Shown: piece after piece, positions 43,189 through 55,029 of the stretch
Position numbering within the stretch: position 1 is the stretch's first letter
How the letters are laid out: every line of letters starts with the position of its first letter
DNA from: Globodera rostochiensis
Taxonomy: Eukaryota > Nematoda > Chromadorea > Rhabditida > Heteroderidae
Length of the DNA: 64,000 nt
Assembly (NCBI GenBank): GCA_018350325.1
Contig: JAEVLN010000010.1
Location: 310,001 to 374,000, forward strand
Reading direction: 5' to 3'
Position numbers and translations under genes: made by a program
Notes under the pieces: generated by a model
What the model was told of the DNA's origin: nothing
The model's input: only the letters and a program-made list of their open reading frames with translations
The model's database searches: none

Positions 43189-46100
43189 ATGTTTAATCCA
43201 CCCGGAACCGTTTTAATTCAGGAGCCTGAAGAAGTCCAGCGAGGCGAGCATTTTGAAATTTTAAATTTGTTGAGAATTTCCCGTATTAATGAATTTTCAT
43301 TTCAGTAAAAAACCTTTGAAATGAAATTTTGTTTATTTAATAAATAAAAAAATAATTAAAAAACTGCAAAATTGCAGAAGTGATAGCGGCTTCTTCATCT
43401 CAGCCCTCTTCAGCAACAGAAGAGCTTGCAGAACAACCGCCCGAACAAAACCGAGTCATTGTCAACCGAAGAACATCGGCGCAGCTTCATTTAACACGCA
43501 CCGACGGGCAACAAGAACAAAAAAAGGTCTTAAATTCACAAAAAATAAAATTTTAATGTTGAATAACAACTTAATGCAAAATAAAAATAAATACACTCCA
43601 AAACTTGCACGTATTTAAAATTTGAAATATTGTTTTTTCTGATAAGACGAGATCTTCAATATTTTGATATTTTTAATTTTAATTTTCAAAAATAGTTTGT
43701 TTTCGCAAATTTCCACAAAATTTAGAAAAATGTGACAGCGCGTCCAAGCTACTCTTCACTTCGAACAAACATCATTCGTATGACGCCAGAAAGCATGAAG
43801 TGCAAGCTGTATTGCAAGTAAAAATTGATTTATACCTAAATTAAAATTTTAAAAATTGGTTTATTTATTTCATTAAAATTTAAAAATTGGTTTATATATT
43901 TCATTAAAATTTTAAAAATTGGTTTATATATTTCATTAAAATTTTAAAAATTGGTTTATATATTTCATTAAAATTTTAAAAATTGGTTTATATATTTCAT
44001 TAAAATTTTAAAAATTTAGAGGAACAAAATGCATTTATTGCAATCCGGAGAATTGGACTGAATGCCAACAAGCTATTAAAGGCTTATATTCAAATTGGTT
44101 GCAGTTTTTTTGGAGTTTTAAATAATTTTGCCGTCCTAAGGATAACCGATGAAATTTTGGCGATGGCACGGCCGACAAGTCGAACATTCGAGGAATTTGG
44201 CCTGATTAAGCAACTTAAAAGGCACATTTAAATCATTTTAATACCATAAAAATTAATGCATGTTATGGATTTGATCTGATTTAAAATTTTTTTGCCTGTT
44301 TAGGTTGGGAATTCGCACTATTTTGAATCTTCAATGTGCCAAAGAGCACGACTTTTGCGGTCCGCCGTTAATAGCGCACACCGGCTTCACCTATGATCCT
44401 GAAATTATAATGGGCGAAAAAGGTTTGGTTTTTCGCCTATTTTTTTCTAATAAAAATGAAATATTCTTTTGGCCAGTCTATTACTTCAATTTTGCAATTC
44501 CTGACTTTGGCACTGCGTCGTCAAAGTCCATTTTAGACATTTGCAAGGTCATCTGGTTCTCCTTGACATATGGTGAAGATTAATTTTAAAAATGAGAATT
44601 CGTTTTATAAATAAATGTGAAAAAATTAACTTTCTTTTTTTAATAAAATGAAGGCCGAACTGCCGTTCACTGTCACGCCGGCCTTGGCAGAACGGGCACA
44701 CTGATCGCATGTTTCTTCGTTTGGTCAAAGGGAATGTCAAGTTCTAATGCCATCGAAGTTGTCCGTCGCGCAAGGTGAATAAAAGTTTTTTGGTAAATTT
44801 TAAAAAACAAATTTCAGGCCAAATTCGATACAAAGCATTGATCAAATCAACGTTGTCGAAGGTATTGAATCCCGTAAATATTCGTCTCTATTCTTAGTTT
44901 ATGAAACGTAAAGGGTTTTCCAATTCTAAAAAACGTCAAGCACAAAAAAGTAAATCAAAATAGGTACTGATCTTTTTTTTTTTTGTTAAAATTTAAAGGT
45001 TTAAAAGTGTATTATAGTAAATTCGTATTTAAAACAAATGACAATAATTCTTTAATTTTTACAGAATTTGAATTCCATGTTCAAAAATACGGTACCGCAT
45101 TGCCAAGCATATTCTTTGCGAACAACGGCATACCGCTTCGGGAATTGATGATCAATCAGAGGCAATTTTTGCCAAGCGATGAAGCTCGCCGCTACGCGCA
45201 CATCCCGAAGGCAATGTTTTAAATATAAAAATTAATTAGGTAATTGTTTACGATTTTTCGGACTTTAGGTCATTTATTTGTTGTGTGACCGACTTCTACG
45301 GAAGGTTTTTGGGAAAGATGGCTTTCAATATGTGACGCCAAACGCTCATCATGCCAGATCGTGCACATTTGGCACAATTTTTGTAAATTGGCAAAATGCC
45401 TTCACTCCAAGCGGGTAAAATGAAATCAATAAATTTAAAAATTGTAATTTTTAGTTTTAAATATTTTTCCTAAACTTTCGGTTAAAATCAAATGTTAAAA
45501 ACAATTTCAGAAAATTACAAGTTCGTCAGATGGTCACTGCTTTTGCACGGATTACTGCTTTTCCCTATGAGAAGGATCAAGCACTGATCAACCATTTTCA
45601 ACAGCTTAGTCTGATAAAAGCGGAGTCAGCGATTGGTACCGAGTTAAATTGAAATTTTACAAAATAATTTTTTTGTTGAGTACCACGATTTAACTAGATT
45701 ATGTCAAAGATGCCTTAATTAATTCGGTCTTGTGAGCGTCAATATTCATCAAAATCAATTAAAATCCTATACTTTTGCTTTATCAAATTACGTATTGTCC
45801 AATTTTGAGGCGAGTTAGAAACGCGACAGTTGATTATGTTGTTAAATGCATTTTTGGAAGCCATAAAACGTCCATATTGTTCAAGACGCTCGCTGATCGA
45901 TGCATTAGGCCACTTTTCTCCAGACAACCCTACCGTACTCCCACCAACAGGTACGGTATGAATTTTATGCATTTCTTTGAGAAAATCATATTAAAATGTG
46001 TGAAATAATAACCTTGTTCATTACATCATTTTTAACAAAAGATCAAGAAGAGGAAGAAGTGGAATTTGTCAAAATGTTGATGAATCCTGTTGCGCACTAT

Positions 46101-46904
46101 GCAGAAATTGACGATCTTTTGGGATTGCTAGAGGCAATAAACTTTCATAATTTAAAATTCATAAAATAATTTACAGACAAATTCAACAGAATGCCAAACA
46201 TCAAATTCAAATGAGAATAAATGCAAAGATGATAATGAAAGGCAAGTTGATGAACCAATTAAATGTGTTGAAGCCGTTAACGCAGCTGTAGATGAACAAC
46301 AAATAAAAATGGAACAAGAAATTGAAGCTGTGATACAAATAGCTGAAAGAGTACAAAATGATCAGACTTCAGAACAGGTAAATCAAAGGCATTTACATCT
46401 TTTGAAACAAGTCAAGGGTCTTTTGGTCCTAAACTCAATTTAATTCAGGAACCAGAAACAGCAAAACAAAACATTCACACGTCGGAAGGAGTCCATCAAG
46501 TAGAACAAAAACAAAAGTCAGATAATCATGAAGTATCTGAAGCATTTCCGAACCCGGTAACATTGCAACATCAAACATTGCAATTTGAACTGCCTGAGAC
46601 TGTACCAAAAGATTTACTGGAACCGCAAACAATACGGCAAGAATCTGTTAACAAAACAGAACTTGTAGCAGTGCATGAAAATGGCCAAGTCAATGGAACC
46701 GAAGTTGCGGTATTTGGGACTGAGACATTACAAGTAAAAGAAGTTGAAGAAGCTGTACGTCCCCAAAGTGGTGCTGCAGTGTTCACGACAAAAACTTGCG
46801 CAAAAAAATATGGAGGCGTTTCAATAGAACAATTTGAGAAAACTGCCAATGAAGCGATTGACGGAAAAACAGAAAAGGAAAATTGTGAGAAAATAGATCA
46901 TTAA
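43189..46904 (+). CDS. PTPDC1-like dual-specificity tyrosine phosphatase
   Basis: Sixteen phase-consistent exons: 43189-43243, 43378-43526, 43726-43817, 44020-44097, 44141-44221, 44304-44422, 44477-44572, 44654-44774, 44818-44861, 45065-45210, 45269-45414, 45511-45635, 45810-45950, 46042-46133, 46177-46377, 46449-46904. The N-terminal Cys-bearing motif CIYCNPENW, LGIRTILNLQ and FTYDPEI precede the catalytic P-loop HCHAGLGRTG (exon 8) and RARPNSIQS, the order found in protein tyrosine phosphatase domain-containing 1, a cilium-linked phosphatase in vertebrates. Active-site Cys and Arg are present. A long acidic, Glu/Gln/Val-rich C-terminal tail (exons 14-16) is not family-typical. Four introns (1, 5, 10, 14) use GC donors. 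Intron 3 holds a 32-bp tandem repeat. Confidence 0.88.
43853..44015. repeat. 32-bp intronic tandem repeat, five copies
   Basis: Unit ATTAAAATTTTAAAAATTGG plus TTTATATATTTC in intron 3 of the PTPDC1-like gene; the last copy runs up to the acceptor site. Confidence 0.85.
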
Positions 46905-46959
46905 AACATGCATTAGTTGCAATTTAAATTATTTATGCAATTTTATTTACGATAAAAAA

Positions 46960-47868
46960 TGTTTAGTCCAATCAACTTCCTCGTCAAATTCTTCTCAAAA
47001 CCCGAATGGTACAGTGAGCTTAACAACCGGACAAAAGCAACTGGAAATTACGGTATATTTTTTGGCATGATAATGAAAAATAATTCGAGATAATAATTGA
47101 ATTTATATTTTCCATTTTTAGCTCGACAATTATGATTTGCACACAAATAAATCCGCCAATTTAAATGCTGTAAATTTATTATGCAAATAAAATTATAAAT
47201 AATTAATTTTTTGTTTAATAGGACTGGCAGTGCGTTGTGTTTTATGTATGCAATGTAATCAGCTTTTTAACTGGTAACAATTTTAGAACAACTGTAAAGT
47301 TTGAGAAATTCAAAATAATTTAATTGAATAAAAGTGACCATATTCATTAACTTAATTATTTAAAAGAATTATGTCTAGGAGAAAATTATGATACATTGGT
47401 CGATTTGCTTACATTTTGGTTCACTGGAGACAATAATCGCGACGTAAAACAAGCAGTATAGTAAGCAGATTAAATTTGTAATTACTATAAATATCGTATA
47501 AAAGAGTCAAAAATCTGAAATAAACTTAGTCTCTAATTATTTAAAAAAATAACATTTATTCAGATGAAAATTTAAACAAGCTGCACAGATTATAAATAAT
47601 TTTACAATATATTTTAAATTTTATTTAAGAGATTTGTAATTTACATTTTATATAAAAATTTATAAAAAAGGAGAAAATATTTTGTGTTAATGAGCCGGCC
47701 AATTTAAATAGCATTAAATTTTTATTTCTCAATATTAAAAAATTGAATTTGTTTTTGTCAAGTTGTCATATGCGCGACTTGTTTGCCCGAAATATGCGGC
47801 AACAAGAACAGCAAGCGGCCGAATGGCGTCGAAGAATGGGTCATCATAGCCTCAAGCGTTTGTTGTGA
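46960..47868 (+). CDS. Unrecognised gene directly downstream of the phosphatase
   Basis: Five exons: from 46960 (MFSPINFLVKFFSKPEWYS), 47122-47169, 47222-47273, 47379-47460, 47763-47868. Conserved-looking motifs are WQCVVFYVCNVISFL, LVDLLTFWFTGD and RDLFARNMRQQEQQAAEWRR. Junctions 2-5 agree in phase; the first needs an AAAA|GCAACT GC donor. The ATG lies 55 bp after the phosphatase stop, on the same strand. This fits an SL2-type operon partner, or the piece could be the true C-terminal part of the phosphatase if its stop were spliced out. No family recognised. Confidence 0.6.
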
Positions 47869-47929
47869 TAGATGAACAAATTTATATTTGTAATTTTTAT
47901 TTTTGATAAAATAAGTTTGTTTCTACAAT

Positions 47930-48520
47930 GTTTAAAATCACGGAAAAAAAACTACTCAATTACGGAAAATGCTAATTTCGGTATTTTGTCATTTCTAAAA
48001 TATCACTAAAATACAAAATCATTTCTGATTTCTTTTTGCAAGCTCAAATCACAGAAATAGGACTGGAATTGGTCATTTTAAAATAATAATCAACATTTGG
48101 AATTTTGTCCTTTTCAAAATTAATCACCAAATTACAAAATTTGATAACTTTTTTAAACTCAAATCACGGAAAATACTAATTCTGGAAATTTTGTCTTTTC
48201 AAAATAATAATCACCACAATTCTGATTTCTTTTTGCAAACTCAAATCACGGAAATATAGTTCTTTTTGGAATTGGTCATCTCCAAAATGATGATCACCAA
48301 AATACAAAATCAATTCTGGAAATGTCAGTTATACAAAAATTAATTCTGGCATTGTCTTCAAAATAATATTCATCAATACAAATCAATTCTAAAATTTTCA
48401 AAATAATAATCACTTAAATACAAATCAATTCTGGAATTGTCATTTTAAAAATACCAAAATACATTAATTCTGGTAACTTTATTCAAACTCAAACCACGCA
48501 AAATACTATTTTTTTTTGAA
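47930..48520. repeat. Degenerate tandem repeat region
   Basis: About ten poorly conserved copies of a 50-60 bp unit built from AATTCTGGAATTTTGTC, AAAATAATAATCACC, AAAATACAAAATCA and CAAACTCAAATCACGG. Non-coding. Confidence 0.7.
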
Positions 48521-48905
48521 AAAAAGCAATTTTTGTATAATATTGTATTTACGAATGTCAGCTTCTTTAAACATCAATTTTTGGCTTATTGGAGGTTAGA
48601 CAAGAAATTTATTTACCTATTTTATTTTTGCACATTTAACTAAACGACAAATCCGTTCATCAATTTACAGCAGAAAAAAATTTCACTATTTTTGACAATG
48701 AATGAATCACTGACATAAATTTTGCGGCCATACGATAACCAAACGCGTAATGAAAAGTGCGGCGGACGGACAAAAAATTGTCATTTGTTTAGTCCAATCG
48801 TTCGAATAATTCCATCACTTTTTCGTTTTGACCGATTTATTTGAAATACTCCATTAAAAATTAGTTATCAAAAAATAACAAAATTATATTTTTTATTTAT
48901 AATAG

Positions 48906-51900
48906 ATGCTAAACTTCCCTGGACTTGTCTTTATTTTGTCCACTTTATTCACTTTCTCACACCGAACTGCCGCTGATCAACAAAAAAGGTCAAATTAAGT
49001 GTATTCGAATCTTCATAAATATTTCTAAAAGATTTTAAAGTCAATTTTTAAATATTTCTAAAGTTTTTAGCATTCATCTGACCAATCCGACCCAAAGACA
49101 TTTCAAGTTTGCATACAATGCCATGGACCAATGCCTCAAAAAAGAAATAAGACAGAGCCAAATCAATTCATTTTCTCTGAAATTTAAATTTCAAAGTAAA
49201 TGCGTCAACGGGTATGAAAAACATAATTAAATTGTTTAATTTTTTTTTTTTTTTTTTGTATATAAAGTCTGCTAATCTGCTACCCAGGAGCGTTGGACAT
49301 CAATGGAACCAGATTTATCTATGGAATGGTGCCGGCCATTCAGTTTAGGATCAAAAATATACCGGGGGTAAAATAATTTATAGGTTTATTATAGGTTTAT
49401 AACTAACCATCTAAATTATTTTTTTAAAAATTTGCAGTTAATTTACATAAATATTTTTGAAAACCCATTCTATGAAATTGACAGAATGACGTGGCCAAGA
49501 AATGTGCGGAGAAGCAAAAAACGGAGTGCAAAATTGACAAAAAAGTTGACAAAATGTTGTGCACTCGCGACATTGCTTGGCACGGCCTCAGAGTGAGCAA
49601 ACCAACCAACACGGCCAACCAATTTCTGCTGGAGCTGTCCATCACCAACAGAACGTTCAAAAAAAAAGAAGCTAAAATAAATAAATATATTTAAATATTT
49701 CATAGTTACACATTTGTTGGGCCTACACGCAAGTTCAGCATTGTTTTTGGGAATCGGGACAACCTGTTGACGCAGTTACTGGACCAAAATGGTAAGGGGA
49801 TGATTTGAAAGAATTTTTTTTTTTAAACCTTTTATAGCAAATAAAAATGTTCGGGGACAGTTTAAAGAAAAATCAGTAATATTTTTAAAAACCATTTTAA
49901 TAGTTTTTCTTTTATGCAATTTGCAGATGATCGCATCAAACTGTTGCATGGCGCAGAAGACGACGCGATTCGCAATGCGTATTTTGAGAGAAAAGCTCAA
50001 AAAGAAGTCCATCTGAGCAATTACGTGGGCCTTTGGATGCTCGGCCTCGACTTTTTGCCGATGCACGTCCGGGAAACAATGCACATGCACGCCTACCGGG
50101 ACTGCGGGTGCGAGATGCACGCCTGGGTGGGCATATTTTGCACATTTCCTCTTCCTTTTAAATTGAAGCAAAATTTAAAAATTTTAGGGTAAAAATATTT
50201 TTCATTTTTATATTAATAGGGTTTTTGGTTTTATCTCTTTTTGGGTTTTGAATATATCTTTTAATAAATCATTAACAAATTTAATTAAGTTCACTCGGCC
50301 CAACGATATACCGATAGCTACCAATGCATATGAAGTGCAAATGCCAGCCAAATGTGCCACTACGGCACAAAACGACAAACTTGTCGTAAATGCCAATGCC
50401 GAGACAAACCCAGTTGGTGTGATCAGCGGGAAAACGCTGCTAGTGAAATTCCGAGTAAACAAAAAGCCCAAAATAATTACCCTTCGTTTGGAGGACAAAA
50501 ACAAAAAATTCTTCATTTTGGAGATGACCATCTCTGGGCAAGAGATTCAACTCGTCACGCAACCGGAACAGGTCTTTGGGGGTGTAATTGTTGCAGATAC
50601 ACTCACTCATCTGCTGATCCAAACATGGATCAGTTAGGGAATTGCCAAGTTTTTGCAATTAAGAATTGTAATGGATTTTTTAAACAACGTGATTACTAGT
50701 GTTTGGCACGATACGATAAATTCGATAATTATCGCGATACTCTCGATCGAAGAAAATCCGCCTATTTCGATAATTTTCGATAACGATAATTTATCGAAAT
50801 ATCGTATCGTTTATCGATCGAAGAAAATCCGGATTTTTCGATAACGATAATTTATCGAAATATCGTATCGTTTATCGATCGAAGAAAATCCGGATTTTTC
50901 GATAACGATAATTTATCGAAATATCGTATCGTTTATCGATCGAAGAAAATCCGGATTTTTCGATAACGATAATTTATCGAAATATCGTATCGTTTATCGA
51001 TCGAAGAAAATCCGGATTTTTCGATAACGATAATTTATCGAAATATCGTATCGTTTATCGATCGAAGAAAATCCGGATTTTTCGATAACGATAATTTATC
51101 GAAATATCGTATCGTTTATCGATCGAAGAAAATCCGGATTTTTCGATAACGATAATTTATCGAAATATTGTATCGTTTATCGATCGAAGAAAATCCGGAT
51201 TTTTCGATAACAATAATTTATCGAAATATCGTATCGTTTATCGATCGAAGCCATTTACCAAACACTAGTGATTACTAACTGATAAACTCTCCTCTGTCCA
51301 TTCAGTCCCAGTCAACGCAAATCAACCTCGCTATTCCCGGCGGTGTGCGAAAAAACTCGACTTTTTTACAGCCGAGGAGTGAGAAGTATATGCATGTGAA
51401 CTTTGATGTGTACGAATTTTTCTACGAGATGAGCATCAGCGGAATGTATACGCGCATTTTTCCGTGGCCCTACGATTGGTGGACCCGCGCCAATCAGACG
51501 CTGGGCATTTCGCGCGTCTGGGTGATTTGTTTTAAAAAATATTTTCGGAGATCGGAAAATCACTTTTTAGCGAAAAATGATCCTTGTGATATGTTGAATT
51601 ACATCTATTTAAAGCTTTGAAACTTTTTTTTCTCAATGTTTATCGAATTTTAGCTTTCCGGCGACCTTTATCCGGACAGTGCCGAAACTTATCTGCTGGA
51701 CGATGACGTAAACGCAATTTTTGTTTCTTTTTCTTTACCTAACTATTTTTCCATTTTTTCTCTCTAAAATTGTTGGCCCCGTTGGACAGAACTGGGTACA
51801 TTAAGCTTTAAGCTTTTTTCATGTTCCAACTCCTCCGAGTTCCGACCTTTACAAACAAAAAAAAGCTGCAGATATTTTATTATAAAAATTTATTTTATTT

Positions 51901-54481
51901 CTTAAATTTATTTTAGAAACCGCGCAAACCAACAAGCCAATCCCACATTGACAAGTTCCAACCACTGACTGTCGGGGACGCCGTTGTGTTTCGGGGCCAA
52001 GTGAACAAGAACGCCAAATCCATAACCTTTTATATGACACACAACAGCTACAAAATCAACACTTACAGTTCAGCGCTTTAATAATATATTATTTTATTTT
52101 AATTTTAGAGAATAAAATTATTTAGTTGGCACTGCGGTGCTGAAAATTCAGTTCAATTTCACGGATGGAGGCAAACCCAACACGTTAGAGGCTTCTTACC
52201 AGAAGTGGAACCATGTAGGACAATTTGCAAAATATATCAAAATATTTCAGCAGCAATTTACAATAAGTTCCATTTTTGATTTTTACTAATTTGTAATTTG
52301 AGATTTTCAGCGAGCTCTGCTATAAAATGTGTATAGGTAATAAGTATTAAAAATATATTTTTCTTTAGAACACCGGAACAAATCAATTCGAAAAGTTCTT
52401 CAATAAACCCCAAAAAATAAAATATCTGCAACGGGGCGCACAGTTCGAATTGCGCTTTACAGTTTCTAAGGCTACCAAAAAGCAAACGAACAATTGTAAG
52501 CTTTTCGTTTATTAAAATATCGAAAAATATTTTCTGCGCAAAAGATTGCATTTTTTTTTAAATTTTAATATTTCTTTGGAGAGCTGCCGGCCAAAGCCAC
52601 CCTGTCCGAATCTCTGATCAGGACTGAAAAATTGTTTGATCAAGAGAAAAAACAACTTCTCTTTTATTAAAAATGTTTAGAATGCGATTTGATGTAAATG
52701 GAATATCTCATCTGATCGCTGTGGTATATTACCCTTTTTAGGACATAAATTATGATTTTAAAAAAATCGGGAAAAAAAAACAACTCAAAAAACCAATTCC
52801 CGCACCCAAAACGGCGTATCCGTGGTTCCGTGGTCACGACCAGCCACACTGTTCGAGCCTCCCTGAATAAAGGACTCAAATCCACCCACCAAAAAAAAAT
52901 GAAACACCACAAATTTTTTTTTCTTATGCTACAAAAAAAATGTATTTAAATTCATTTATCAGATTTAGTTGACTAAGTAAGAACCAAAGTTATGAAACTT
53001 GGGGTCACCCCAAAAGGCCGAGGGTGGCAAGTGGCCTGAAGCTCTTATGAATGCATTTACAAAATTTTTTGTTTTATGTACAATTTCATTTTAAACTTGG
53101 CAATATTGTTTTTAAAGTTTTCACTGTGACGTTGGACACGATGATCGACGGCTCCAACAAACACATTGTTGTGGGCGAATTCAGTTTGCAAGTCGGACAT
53201 CCTATCAATAACATTGGGGTTGGCAATTCCATTCAAATTTGGCATTTTTTATTCTTTTTTTTTTAGTCTGAAGGCGACATGAATATGTTCACGCAGCCAA
53301 AAATCGAATTAGCGCAGCCAAAAATCAAAATAGCGTCGAAGGTAGCATTTAGGGTTGCTCCCCGAGCCCTCGGGGACGGAAAAAGTCGGGGCTTTCGTCC
53401 CCGACCAAAAAAGTCGGGGTTTTTTACTCGGGAAATTTTTTAATTTGGAACAGTCTAAGAACAGCTTACAATGTTCTGTTCTAGAGGTTAGAACAGGAAC
53501 ATGAAAACAACAGATAGGCATCAAAAGCCGAGTTGAGTCCAGCCCTGATCTGATCGCATTTATTAAATTGTGATTATTGACCCTTTTGTTGAAATCTGAT
53601 GTTGAACTAAGATCTTGACTGAATCAAACTAGAGTGGGGTACTGCCTGATCACGATGCCCCCGAATTTTTGGAGACCCCAAAATGCCGGCCGGCTGATCT
53701 CCGAACCTAACGGGCGAGAAGCCACCCTTTTAGATCAGTCAGAATTTGAGAATAAATTCGCTTTCAGAAAACTCCGAATTTTTTTTTGCAAATGTTGAGC
53801 ACCCTTTTGGCTGTCGAAGATTCGGTACTGTTTGAAGGCTGTCTGTGTGAGGATGCCACAGAATTACGCATTTTTTTCCTCCACAATACGGTTGAGCCCA
53901 CCATTAACGGTACTCATACATACCAGGGATGGGCAAAATTTCGGATTTCGGATTTCGGGTTTCGGATATTTCGGGAATTTTGGGATTTTTGCGTTTTTGG
54001 ATTTCGGATTTTAAATCGTTTCTGATTTTTGGGGTTTCGGAAATTTCGGGTTTTATTTTCCGATTTTGCCCATCCTTGCTTGATACATACATTGGTGCTA
54101 AATTGGATTTATAATTTGTTTTCAGAATCGAACATTCCGCTCGGAATCATCTTTAAATTTCATAAGATACACAATCAAAACTTTATGATTCTGCACTTTA
54201 ACGCGACCAAGGTTAGTTAGTGAGTGTTATTAAGTTTTTTGAGAGAAAAATGACAAATTTTTTTTTCTCAAAATTCACAGGAAAATGGTGGCAAAAGCCA
54301 AGCGTGGACAAACCCTTCCCGACTTTTTGCTGGCGAAGATTTCAAAATCGAGATTAAAGTGGAGCAGGACGGCTTCAAAATTTACATCCACGGCGCTTTT
54401 GTGCAAACGTTTGAACACCAATTCCCTCCGTGGGCTGTCAATTTCTTTCGGGTGGGCATCGATTTGAATTGGCTTAAATAA
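48906..54481 (+). CDS. Large secreted protein with galectin-like domains
   Basis: Exon 1 (48906-48988) encodes a signal peptide (MLNFPGLVFILSTLFTFSHR). The following exons (49071-49211, 49268-49367, 49487-about 49650, 49708-49790, 49926-50129, 50290-50571, 51306-51521, 51654-51707, 51917-52046, 52126-52214, 52369-52495, 53118-53218, 53267-53341, 53768-53909, 54126-54211, 54281-54481) form two recognisable galectin-type beta-sandwich domains near the C-terminus, plus at least one more diverged one (KTLLVKFRVNKKPKIITL...). The last domain has PLGIIFKFHKIHNQ, AGEDFKIEIKVEQDGFKIYI and VNFFRVGIDLNW. The canonical sugar-binding W-G-x-E-x-R is not conserved (AWTNPSRLF), so sugar binding is doubtful. 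Junctions around 49650 and 52046 are uncertain. Three hAT-like elements lie in its introns. Confidence 0.65.
50697..51267. mobile_element. 571-bp hAT-like MITE with eight internal 61-bp repeats
   Basis: Ends TAGTGTTTGGCACGATACG and TTACCAAACACTA with a perfect 8-bp target-site duplication GTGATTAC (50689-50696, 51268-51275). The interior is about eight near-identical 61-bp units (C-G-A-T-A words plus GAAGAAAATCCGGATTT) and closely matches the 166-bp element at 6095, with the middle expanded. It lies in the intron 50572-51305 of the galectin-like gene. Confidence 0.93.
53350..53546. mobile_element. Low-complexity element, GTCGGGG word, at a splice donor
   Basis: Left end TAGGGTTGCTCC followed by CGGGGACGGAAAAAGTCGGGG words; right end (inverted) CAGGGCTGGACTC. 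The 8 bases before it, GTAGCATT, are the first 8 bases of the intron. A similar ATCGCATT follows near 53552, an imperfect match. Boundaries on the right are provisional. Confidence 0.55.
53924..54082. mobile_element. 159-bp hAT-like MITE, TTTCGGAT word
   Basis: Ends CAGGGATGGGCAAAA and TTTTGCCCATCC(TTGCTTG) with a perfect 8-bp target-site duplication ATACATAC (53916-53923, 54083-54090). The interior is iterations of TTTCGGATTTCGG and TTTTTGGG. It lies within the intron 53910-54125. Confidence 0.9.
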
Positions 54482-54729
54482 TTTGAATCGGGCAGTGTCT
54501 GTTGGCACCGTTCACAAAATCATTAAATTCTTTTAAAAGTATTCATAAAAAAAAGTCTTGCAATTTTGCCACTCCAAAATATGGGCTTTTTATTTAGCCC
54601 CCCCTCCCCCCCCCCCGATCGGTTGACAATTTGTTTTAAAATAGGTTTCGGCATTTTGCCAAAAATAATCTTAAGAAAAACGCCGTAAACGAAAATGTAT
54701 TCATCAAAAAAATGTTCTTACCCAAAAAT

Positions 54730-54985
54730 GCGCTTTTTTAGCACATATTTTGGTATTTTTTGACTTTTTAGCATTTTGGCATTTTTTGACTTTTTTAGCA
54801 CATATTTTGGCATTTTTTGACTTTTTAGCACATATTTTGGCATTTTTTGACTTTTTTAGCACATATTTTGGCATTTTTTTACTTTTTTAGCACATATTTT
54901 GGCATTTTTTGACTTTTTTAGCACATATTTTGGCATTTTTTGACTTTTTTAGCACATATTTTGGCATTTTTTGACACATATTTTG
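54730..54985. repeat. About 30-bp tandem repeat, eight copies
   Basis: Unit TTTTTAGCACATATTTTGGC plus ATTTTTTGAC in the region upstream of the next galectin-like gene. Non-coding. Confidence 0.85.
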
Positions 54986-55029
54986 GAACAAATTAAATGT
55001 ACATGTTTCGATGTTTTTAGCACATATAA

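Noticed and set aside
45775..46008. Plus-strand frame with RVRNATVDYVVKC
   Set aside because: A different frame of the same region (GELETRQLIMLLNAF) joins both neighbouring exons of the phosphatase gene in phase.
52568..52668. Terminal exon ending at 52668 for the galectin-like gene
   Set aside because: Phase does not fit the donor at 52496, while the exon at 53118 continues the galectin domain in correct phase.
53792..54481. Stand-alone single-domain galectin starting at the ATG 53792
   Set aside because: An acceptor at 53767 joins it in phase to the preceding exon of the larger gene; kept only as an alternative.
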